20,722 nucleotides of DNA, taken from assembly GCA_017881765.1 (NCBI GenBank), contig JADGQN010000029.1:1-20722 (forward strand), given 5' to 3'. Source of the stretch: Syntrophobacterales bacterium (lineage in GTDB: Bacteria; Desulfobacterota; Syntrophorhabdia; Syntrophorhabdales; WCHB1-27). This document shows, piece after piece, positions 7,843 through 14,238 of the stretch. The notes beneath the pieces were generated by a model, which saw only the letters and a list, made by a program, of their open reading frames with translations, had not been told where the DNA came from and searched no databases. Made by a program: the position numbers and the translations under genes. Position 1 is the first letter of the stretch, and every line of letters begins with the position of its first letter.

Positions 7843-7872
7843 ATTATCTAATACTGGTGAAAACGATGTCAA
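7843..7872 (-). promoter_or_regulatory. Promoter immediately upstream of the PolX start codon
   Basis: On the minus strand TTGACA (7867-7872) is followed after 18 bp by GATAAT (7843-7848); TAGATA (7845-7850) is an alternative -10 at 16 bp spacing. The -10 ends only 5 nt before the ATG at 7837, which puts the expected transcription start at or within a base or two of the start codon. The upstream DNA 7873-8050 shows degenerate GTTTAG words near 7890-7910 and a small AGTTGC/GCAACT hairpin near 7935-7955, but no gene. Confidence 0.6.
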
Positions 7873-8051
7873 CGTAAACGAGTCATTAGTGCTTGGTGTT
7901 TAGCGTTTAGGACCGAAAAAAAGCGATAACTGAAGAGTTGCTGGTTGCGGCAACTACGGTCGTCTGACTTAGCAGGCTTACAATGACCAAAGGTAGCGGT
8001 AAAACCTGTGCGACCTCCGTCATCTTATCCTTGCCGTGTCCCTACCCTGTT

Positions 8052-8184
8052 ATACCAATTTGCATTCAAGATGGACGACCCAGCCTTCGACCGGGTACCC
8101 CGGGCGGCAGCGAGGAGCCGATAGCGAAGCATCCTGCAAGGACGCAGCGACAACGAAGGTATACGCTTGAATGCAAATTGGTAT
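8052..8184. mobile_element. MITE-like element with 18-19 bp perfect terminal inverted repeats
   Basis: ATACCAATTTGCATTCAAG (8052-8070) is perfectly reverse-complemented at 8166-8184. Taking the ends as TACCAATT... (8053-8183), both sides are flanked by TTA, a plausible 3-bp target duplication. The 95-bp interior codes for nothing and has its own hairpins: CCGGGTACCCCGG near 8090-8102 and GCATCCT-GCA-AGGACGC near 8127-8145. With no transposase, this is a non-autonomous element or a structured intergenic repeat. The right-hand flanking TTA is also the stop codon of the LuxR gene. Confidence 0.65.
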
Positions 8185-9020
8185 TAGAGAGATTGTAACA
8201 GACTGGCCAGCCCTGCTCTATGCTTGACACCGGTCTTATCGAAGATATTTTTTAGATGAGTCTCCACGGTAAATCGGCTGATGTATAACCTCTCACCGAT
8301 TTCATCATTCGTCATGCCCTGGCAGACACACCGAACAATATCGACCTCCCTTTTGGTCAGCTGATATTCCTTGGTTACAAGGACTCCCGACGCGAGCCTC
8401 TGTAATTGAATTACATGCTCCAGGGCCGTGGTCAGGTGGGGCACCAGAATACGCGCTTTCGCGACATCTCTGACGGAAAAGTCCTGGTGCTCTCTGGGCC
8501 GGAAGATGCCTATCAACCCCAGAATCCTGTCGTTGTGGCGAAGGGAAATGGAGAGTTTGTAGTGAATGTTCTGCGGTCGATAAAATTCATTATAGATTTT
8601 GAGGTTTACCCAGCGCTTGTACGGGAGAATATCATCAACCTTGCAGACCGTGCTCGTCGGGGATCTCTCCTGCTGAAAAGGGTCATGGCGGTTGTAATAC
8701 CGGACCCATCGATCGAGGTAACGGAGGTCCATGCCGATACCTACAATACTGGCATTGTCGATCGCTCCGAACTCCCTATCACCGAGGAAGAACGCGACGC
8801 CTTCCGCCTGGAAGGCTCCCTGCAACGCCTTGACGATCTCCATCCGCATCTCAGAAAGGCTCAAATAACGGTTGGCTGTGTGGATAATGCCGAAGATATC
8901 CTGCAAATCCTGATTTGTGAGGGCGCCCAGATCTTCGTTTGCCGGGGAATACATTTTTCCACACTCAGTATATCTGCCAGTGGCTTCCTTGTCAACCGAT
9001 GAAAATCCGATAAAAATCAC
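8184..9020 (-). CDS. LuxR-family transcriptional regulator
   Basis: The product is up to 278 residues. Its last 65 form a GerE/LuxR helix-turn-helix (LTKREVDIVRCVCQGMTNDE, then ISRFTVETHLKNIF). The preceding about 200 residues look like a GAF-type or autoinducer-binding-like sensory domain rather than a receiver, since no phospho-accepting Asp pattern is seen. The gene is transcribed away from the catabolic cluster that begins at 9161, so it is the obvious candidate regulator of those genes, with a small-molecule inducer. The start is uncertain: GTG at 9020 has only a weak ribosome binding site, and ATG at 8954 (MYSPANEDLGAL) would give 256 residues and may be the true start. The stop lies on the edge of the adjoining MITE-like element, but the HTH domain is complete. 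Confidence 0.85.
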   Translation of the reverse strand: MIFIGFSSVDKEATGRYTECGKMYSPANEDLGALTNQDLQDIFGIIHTANRYLSLSEMRMEIVKALQGAFQAEGVAFFLGDREFGAIDNASIVGIGMDLRYLDRWVRYYNRHDPFQQERSPTSTVCKVDDILPYKRWVNLKIYNEFYRPQNIHYKLSISLRHNDRILGLIGIFRPREHQDFSVRDVAKARILVPHLTTALEHVIQLQRLASGVLVTKEYQLTKREVDIVRCVCQGMTNDEIGERLYISRFTVETHLKNIFDKTGVKHRAGLASLLQSL

Positions 9021-9160
9021 TGCTTTCAGGTATAGAAGCTGACATTAACATCTGCTAAAGTTTGATGAGGTTCCACGCAACAAACAGGAGACGACAACGA
9101 GATGAGATACGCCGGTTAAACGAAACAGACCAGATAGACTAAATGGAAGGGGTAACACTC

Positions 9161-10405
9161 ATGGCCAACGAAAAAAGTAAGTGGTTGACGGATAAATACT
9201 GGGTGACGGAGTTCAATTTCCTGCCTGAGATACGGGCGGAACTTACATTGCCCGAAAAGGTTCGAATCCACGACGTAACCCTCAGAGAAGCGGAACAGGC
9301 GCCCCATGTGGTCCTCAAGGCTGACGAGAAGCTCAGGATCTACGAGGCGCTCGATGATATGGGTATTTACAGCGTTGAACTCTTACCCATCATTTCCGCG
9401 GATGACAGGGAAGTGGCCAGGGAACTGGTGAAGATGCGGCGTGGCGGGCGTAAGGCTAAAATCGTTTTTCTTAGCAGGTGGGATGAAAAGGAGGTCGATT
9501 TCGCATTGGAGAACGGCGCCGACGGCATTGTTGTTGAGTGCCCGGGATCGCCATGGTTCGGACAGGTCGTATGGGGACTCGATGAAAATCAGATGATAGA
9601 GAAGCTGGTGAAAGCAGCCGCCCATGCCAAGAAGAACGGGCTTTACACCTCGGTTATGCCCTGGGAGGCGACTAAGGCGCCGCTTCAATTTCTGGAGAGA
9701 ATGTATAAGAGCGTCGTCAACGAGGCCGGCGTTGACGAGGTGACGTACACGGACACTATGGGCATGGGCCTTCCCTTGACAACAAGTCATATGGTCAAAA
9801 AAATCAGAGAATGGATACCCGGCGTGACCATAGCGCTGCACGCCCATAACGACTTCGGCCTGGCAACCGCATACATGCTTTCGGGAGTGGCAGCCGGCGC
9901 CTCTACTGTCCACACTTCGATGAATGCTCTTGGCGAGAGGGCAGGCAACGCGGCGACGGAAGAGGTTGTCGTTGGTTTGGAACTGCTTCTCGGTGTTGAT
10001 ACGGGGGTGAAACTCGACCGCTTGTATGCGGTAACCCGCCTGATATCTGAAATAGCAAAAATACCAATCCCCATGAACAAACCCGTCACCGGAGACAATG
10101 AGTTTACGTACGAGTCGGGGATGGTTGTTGATATGGCCCTGCGCATGAGTAAATCGGAGAGACCTTATTCGACGATGCCGTTTTCACCGCAACTGATCGG
10201 GCGCAAAGGCTTCGATATTATCCTCGGAAAGATGAGCGGCGGAACCAGCATCAAGAAAAAACTCGAGAATCACGGTCTCACTGCCACTAAGGAGCAAGTG
10301 TCGGAAATTGTAGAGCGGGTCAAGCGTGAAGCGATTGTGCGTAAATGGTCCATCCCCGACGGCGTGTTCGAGGCAATTGCTAAAGCGGTTCTTGAAGGCA
10401 AGTAA
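9161..10405 (+). CDS. DRE-TIM metallolyase-type enzyme (HMG-CoA lyase / isopropylmalate synthase superfamily)
   Basis: The 414-residue TIM-barrel enzyme has HDVTLREAEQ (residues 37-46), corresponding to the DTTLRDGEQ motif of isopropylmalate and homocitrate synthases. It also has the metal-binding HxH in LHAHNDFGLA (H227, H229, N230), and MNALGERAGNAATEEVV. Members condense or cleave C-C bonds next to a carboxylate, such as citramalate, homocitrate or HMG-CoA. Asp of the Arg-Asp pair, normally a metal ligand, is Glu here (R42-E43), so this is an unusual subgroup and the substrate cannot be named. A C-terminal region of about 110 residues follows the barrel but no LeuA regulatory domain is seen. 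ATG at 9161 is preferred over 9143 because GAAGGGG lies 8 nt upstream. First gene of the plus-strand cluster, divergent from the LuxR regulator. Confidence 0.82.
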   Translation: MANEKSKWLTDKYWVTEFNFLPEIRAELTLPEKVRIHDVTLREAEQAPHVVLKADEKLRIYEALDDMGIYSVELLPIISADDREVARELVKMRRGGRKAKIVFLSRWDEKEVDFALENGADGIVVECPGSPWFGQVVWGLDENQMIEKLVKAAAHAKKNGLYTSVMPWEATKAPLQFLERMYKSVVNEAGVDEVTYTDTMGMGLPLTTSHMVKKIREWIPGVTIALHAHNDFGLATAYMLSGVAAGASTVHTSMNALGERAGNAATEEVVVGLELLLGVDTGVKLDRLYAVTRLISEIAKIPIPMNKPVTGDNEFTYESGMVVDMALRMSKSERPYSTMPFSPQLIGRKGFDIILGKMSGGTSIKKKLENHGLTATKEQVSEIVERVKREAIVRKWSIPDGVFEAIAKAVLEGK

Positions 10406-10471
10406 TCTTGCGGTCAGGGGATCGGTCGGGACTCACTACGCTGTGTCATTTTGGCAGCATGTCTGGTATGA

Positions 10472-10503
10472 TGGTTGAGTCTCTGCATCCGACTCACCAA
10501 CCA
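10472..10503 (+). promoter_or_regulatory. Leader inverted repeat before the BKACE gene
   Basis: TGGTTGAGTC (10472-10481) pairs with GACTCACCAACCA (10491-10503), leaving a three-base bulge and a 9-nt loop. It lies in the 126-nt gap between the lyase and the cleavage enzyme, about 28 nt before the latter's TTG start. GACTCA recurs at about 10429, 10491 and 10509. It could be an RNA hairpin that tunes expression or an operator; there is no T-tract for a terminator. Confidence 0.35.
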
Positions 10504-10531
10504 CACTCGACTCAATGAGCGGGGAGGTCAT

Positions 10532-11398
10532 TTGGAAAAGCTCATCATTACCGCCGCCGTGACAGGCGCTCTGACGACGAGGCAACACAACCCTCACTTA
10601 CCCCATACACCCGAAGAGATCGCCCGGGCAGCCGTCGATAGCTGGAAGGCAGGGGCTGCTGTAGTTCATCTGCATGCCAGAGATCCTTTGAGCGGTCAGC
10701 CGCTGCAAAAGGCCGATCTATTCGCAAAGATCATCCGGATCATCAGGAGTGAGTGCGACATCATAATCAACACCAGCACCGGAGGAGGACCAGGGATACC
10801 GCTCGCGGACAGAATTGGTATCATCCCCGAGCTATCGGCCGACCCGGAAGTAAGACCCGAAATGGCTTCACTCAACTGCGGTTCCCTCAACGTCGGTATG
10901 CTCAACAGAAAGAAACGGGAATTCATTCTGAATGACGTTCAGATGAATCCCTGGGCCAGCATGCTTCATTTCGCCGATACCCTCAAACAGCATGGTGTAA
11001 CACCGGAGCTTGAGATCTATGATACGGCGATGATCAATAACGCGCTGGTGCTCCAGTCGCTCGATGCACTCAGCGAACCCCTCCATTTTCAGTTCGTGCT
11101 GGGCGTGTTGGGTGGGTTGCAGGCAACCGTTGAAAATCTCGTTTTCCTGAAGAATTCTATTCCCGGGGGCGCCACATGGTCTCTCATAGCCGCAGGCCTG
11201 AATATCTATATGTTGGGACCCTCGGCAATAGCGTTGGGCGGCCACGTAAGGACGGGGCTTGAGGATGGTGTGCACATTGAAAAAGGGGTGCTCGCACAAA
11301 GTAGTGCGCAGATGGTGGCGAAAATCGCGCGCATCTCCGGAGAGATGGGACGAGAAGTAGCAACGCCGCAGGAGGCAAGAGAAATACTGAGCCTGTAA
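10532..11398 (+). CDS. Beta-keto acid cleavage enzyme (BKACE, DUF849 / Kce family)
   Basis: The 288-residue protein belongs to the zinc-dependent family that includes 3-keto-5-aminohexanoate cleavage enzyme. Members use acetyl-CoA to split a beta-keto acid into acetoacetate and a new acyl-CoA. Zinc ligands match the family: H46 and H48 in VVHLHARD, and E244 in GLEDG. TSTGGG and LNCGSLN are further family hallmarks. I chose the TTG at 10532 because GGGGAGG stands 4 nt upstream and the product then starts MEKLIITAAVTGA, as relatives do; an ATG at 10475 would add 19 unrelated residues. Substrate specificity within BKACE varies widely, so lysine-fermentation Kce activity is not implied: no other lysine-fermentation gene is nearby. 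It lies between the lyase and the transporter genes on the same strand. Confidence 0.85.
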   Translation: MEKLIITAAVTGALTTRQHNPHLPHTPEEIARAAVDSWKAGAAVVHLHARDPLSGQPLQKADLFAKIIRIIRSECDIIINTSTGGGPGIPLADRIGIIPELSADPEVRPEMASLNCGSLNVGMLNRKKREFILNDVQMNPWASMLHFADTLKQHGVTPELEIYDTAMINNALVLQSLDALSEPLHFQFVLGVLGGLQATVENLVFLKNSIPGGATWSLIAAGLNIYMLGPSAIALGGHVRTGLEDGVHIEKGVLAQSSAQMVAKIARISGEMGREVATPQEAREILSL

Positions 11399-11445
11399 AA
11401 TTATTATGTCTCTAAATTAATGCCGGGTGCAAAGGAGGGCAAACG

Positions 11446-12714
11446 ATGAACAAGGATAATGGCTCGAAAAAGGAGAAAGGATCAATCAGTCGACGGGATT
11501 TCATAAAGACCGTTGGAATAGGCGGTGGAGCCTTGGCCACGGGCGTCTCGGGACCATTTTTTCATGCCCGCGCTGCGCAATCGGAGATTCGCATCGGACA
11601 CGCTACCAATTTGTCAGGAGTTTTTGCGGTTGGTGGGGATTTGCTCGACAAGGGACTTCGACTGGCCTTTTCAATGAGCAGTTACAAGGGCCGGGTGAAG
11701 TTCTTCCTGGAGGATTCCCAGACGAAGGCGGACGTGGCAGTACAAAAGGCGCTCAAACTTTATGAAAAGGACCAGGTCCATATTCTGATGGGTCCAATCG
11801 GAGGCCATGAATCGGCAGCAATAAGCGCAGTCCTCACGCCTAAGAAAAAACTGCTGGTGGAGGCCTTCGGGTCGAACGCGAACCTCGTGGGGAAAGACTG
11901 CAGTCCTTATACGTTCTTGCTCGGGCACTCGACGTATAACGTAACCGTGCCTCTGGCCCCCTGGTTCTTCAAGAACCTGGGAGATAAAGTATTTCTGGTC
12001 GGAGCTGATTACACCACCGGCCGCGACGCGGCACTCTTTTTCAAGGAGGCTTTTGTGAAGCTCGGCGGTAAGGTGGTTGGAGAGCTATACTCTCCCCTGG
12101 GAACTTCAGAGTATGCTCCCTACCTCGCCCAGATCCGTAACGCAAAGGAGAAGCCAAGTGGGATTTTTGGGTTTTACGCCGGATCGGATTTAATAAGCTT
12201 TGTGCGCCAGTTCGACGAATTCGGGCTGAAGAAGGACGGCTATGTATATGTCGATACGGTCGGTGCATTTTCAATGACCGTGCTGCCTGCAATGGGAGAT
12301 GCTATTGTGGGATTTTATGATTGCTTCCATACCGTTCCCTACATAGACAATCCGCAGAACAAGATTTTCATGGCCTCCTGGCAGAAGGCGTATCCGAATG
12401 ACATGATCGATGAATTCGGGATGATGGGGTTCGACACCGGGACCTGTCTCATCAAAGCCCTGGATGCGGTTAAGGGCGATGCTTCAAACACCGAGGGACT
12501 CGCTGCCGCCTTGCATAAGATAGAGTATGAATCGCCCAGAGGAAAAATTAAGATGGGGGTCAACAATGGTACGATCGTCCCCATCTATGTCCGCAGGGTG
12601 GTGAGGAAAGACGGGAAATTCCGGCATGAAGCCACATTCCTGGGAAATTACGGTACCCCTTGCGGTCCGCAGTATGAGTGGGGTGCTTGCAAGCTGGGGT
12701 GCCCTTCGACATAA
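11446..12714 (+). CDS. Tat-exported ABC solute-binding protein (Leu/Ile/Val type), paralogue 1
   Basis: The 422-residue periplasmic binding protein belongs to the branched-chain amino acid/amide/organic acid class (Peripla_BP_6). The N-terminus has a twin-arginine signal SRRDFIK (R16-R17), a hydrophobic stretch and a likely cleavage site near ARA-AQ. There is no lipobox Cys, so it should be soluble and exported already folded. IRIGHATNLSG begins the first lobe. The C-terminus ends in a conserved cysteine tail, C406-x8-C415-x3-C419, shared with the second binding protein. AAAGGAGGG gives a strong ribosome binding site, and the gene starts 48 nt after the BKACE stop. With LivHMGF downstream it probably delivers an organic acid or aromatic compound rather than leucine; the ligand is not deducible. 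Confidence 0.88.
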   Translation: MNKDNGSKKEKGSISRRDFIKTVGIGGGALATGVSGPFFHARAAQSEIRIGHATNLSGVFAVGGDLLDKGLRLAFSMSSYKGRVKFFLEDSQTKADVAVQKALKLYEKDQVHILMGPIGGHESAAISAVLTPKKKLLVEAFGSNANLVGKDCSPYTFLLGHSTYNVTVPLAPWFFKNLGDKVFLVGADYTTGRDAALFFKEAFVKLGGKVVGELYSPLGTSEYAPYLAQIRNAKEKPSGIFGFYAGSDLISFVRQFDEFGLKKDGYVYVDTVGAFSMTVLPAMGDAIVGFYDCFHTVPYIDNPQNKIFMASWQKAYPNDMIDEFGMMGFDTGTCLIKALDAVKGDASNTEGLAAALHKIEYESPRGKIKMGVNNGTIVPIYVRRVVRKDGKFRHEATFLGNYGTPCGPQYEWGACKLGCPST

Positions 12715-12867
12715 GCACCTTCGGGCATGGACGGATAGGAGGCCTGTTATCTGACCGTGGAGAGGCCTTTCAAGCTGAACTGAGAGATTTAGTACGGTCT
12801 GATGCAGGCGCGACCCTTGGAAGAAGGGAATAGTTCTGAATTGGCTTGACACATCAGTTTTTTCTTC

Positions 12868-12896
12868 TTGACTTTAGGTTCACGCTTTTATATGTT
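12868..12896 (+). promoter_or_regulatory. Candidate internal promoter ahead of the FAH-family gene
   Basis: TTGACT (12868-12873) and TATGTT (12891-12896) are spaced by 17 bp. Transcription would start near 12903, some 200 nt before the FAH-family gene. A TTGACA at 12845-12850 has no good partner. The 384-nt gap 12715-13098 holds no convincing gene, and a small CCCTT/AAGGG hairpin near 12819-12833 is the only other structure seen. Confidence 0.4.
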
Positions 12897-12904
12897 CGAC
12901 ATAC

Positions 12905-12916
12905 ACTTACGTAAGT
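12905..12916. promoter_or_regulatory. 12-bp perfect palindrome, candidate operator
   Basis: ACTTACGTAAGT is fully self-complementary and begins just past the predicted start point of the promoter at 12868-12896. That is where a repressor or autoregulator would act. LuxR-type and GntR-type proteins bind palindromes of this size; which one might use this site is inference only. Confidence 0.4.
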
Positions 12917-13098
12917 TCTTATAGCGCCGATCGGGTTCGACCTGTAGCAATCATCAACGAGCACCAGCCCCGTCGTCGCGTCCAGAATAGACGGCTTGAT
13001 CGGTGTTGGCTGACGAATAAAAATCTGCAAAGGGAGATGCTTGAAAAAAACCATCATGAGGGTGGTTGTCACAAATGCTGCCGTAAGGGAGGTCCGCT

Positions 13099-14115
13099 AT
13101 GAAGCTGGTCACTTTTGAGGTAAAGACGTCGGTAGGTCCTGTGTACCGTATAGGGGCCCTAAAAGGGCAAAACATAGTCGATCTGCAGGCGGTCTATGCT
13201 TCGTATCTTAGAGAGGTGCGGGGCGTATGGCGCTGGCGGGAATTGGCACAGGCGATGATGCCTGACATGATTAAGTTCATTGAGGGTGGCGCCGTGGCTA
13301 AAGAGGCGGCCCAACTCGCACTGGACTATTTGGAAAGCGCAGCCGGTCAAGTGAATCAGGACGGAGAAAGGCTCCTCTATCAGGCGGGCGAGGTGAGGCT
13401 TATGGCGCCGGTCCTGCGTCCGGTTTCCATAAGGGACTGCTCCACATTCCTGCGGCATAACAAGAATATGAGTGGGAAGGAGGAGCTACCCCAACCGTTC
13501 TATGAAACCCCTGTTCACTACCGCGGCAGTTCTACGGACGTAGTCGGACCCGATGCGCCGATCCTTTGGCCGAGCTATACCGAGAAGCTTGACTACGAGC
13601 TTGAGTTTGCCATCTGCATCGGCAAGTATGGTGTAAACATACCTCCGGAAAAGGCTGGGGAGTACATTTTCGGTTATACCCTTTTCAATGACATAAGTGC
13701 ACGCGATATTCTTCGCAGAGAAATGGGCGTTTTTGGTCCTGCAAAGGGGAAAGGCTTTCAAAATTCAAACATCATGGGACCTTGCCTGGCCACGCCCGAC
13801 GAGATAGATCCCAAGAACCTCAAGATGACAGCAAGAATTAACGGTGAGGTCTGGTCAGAGGGCAACAGCCGGGATATGCATTTCATATTTCCGCAGTTGA
13901 TAGCGTATCTGTCGAAGGATGATCCTCTGTATCCGGGGGAGTTCATCGGCTCCGGAACTGTGGGCTTCGGCTGTGGTCAAGAGCTGAATAAGTGGCTCAA
14001 GCCGGGAGACGTGGTCGAACTGGAAGCGGAGGGCATCGGTATCCTGAGAAACAAGGTGGAACAGAGACCCGACAAGCTCTGTAACTTAGCCGACGTCGCA
14101 AAGCTTTCTCTATGA
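13099..14115 (+). CDS. Fumarylacetoacetate hydrolase-family enzyme
   Basis: The 338-residue protein has an N-terminal region of about 105 residues followed by the FAH catalytic domain. Divalent-metal ligands are visible in DYELEFAI (E167, E169) and FNDISARD (D198), with a candidate catalytic His in FLRHNKN (H120) and a SGTVGFGCG loop near residues 290-300. Relatives hydrolyse acylpyruvates, isomerise or decarboxylate 2-oxo-hept-3-ene-dioate, or hydrate 2-oxopent-4-enoate, so it fits late steps of ring-cleavage product breakdown. AAGGGAGG 6 nt upstream supports the ATG. It lies between the two paralogous binding-protein genes, which ties its substrate to the imported compound. The exact reaction cannot be told from sequence. 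Confidence 0.85.
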   Translation: MKLVTFEVKTSVGPVYRIGALKGQNIVDLQAVYASYLREVRGVWRWRELAQAMMPDMIKFIEGGAVAKEAAQLALDYLESAAGQVNQDGERLLYQAGEVRLMAPVLRPVSIRDCSTFLRHNKNMSGKEELPQPFYETPVHYRGSSTDVVGPDAPILWPSYTEKLDYELEFAICIGKYGVNIPPEKAGEYIFGYTLFNDISARDILRREMGVFGPAKGKGFQNSNIMGPCLATPDEIDPKNLKMTARINGEVWSEGNSRDMHFIFPQLIAYLSKDDPLYPGEFIGSGTVGFGCGQELNKWLKPGDVVELEAEGIGILRNKVEQRPDKLCNLADVAKLSL

Positions 14116-14238
14116 TTCCTTCGTGTCGTTGCAGAGTCATTCGGGAAAAGAAGCGGAGGGAAGTAATTGCGTTGCGAACCATCTCGTTTACAACCCACAG
14201 TACTGAAGTGAACGAAGTCGAGAAAAAGGAGAGTTGAG

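Noticed and set aside
8406..9002. 198-codon plus-strand open frame opposite the LuxR gene
   Set aside because: The minus strand carries a complete LuxR helix-turn-helix; the opposite frame has no recognisable features.
9106..9120. Five-codon open frame (MRYAG) in the LuxR-lyase gap, as a possible leader peptide
   Set aside because: Too short, no regulatory amino acid run, and no attenuator hairpin next to it.
10450..10470. Possible sigma54 promoter (TTGGCAGCATGTCTGG)
   Set aside because: The -24 GG is present but the -12 GC is missing at the required spacing.
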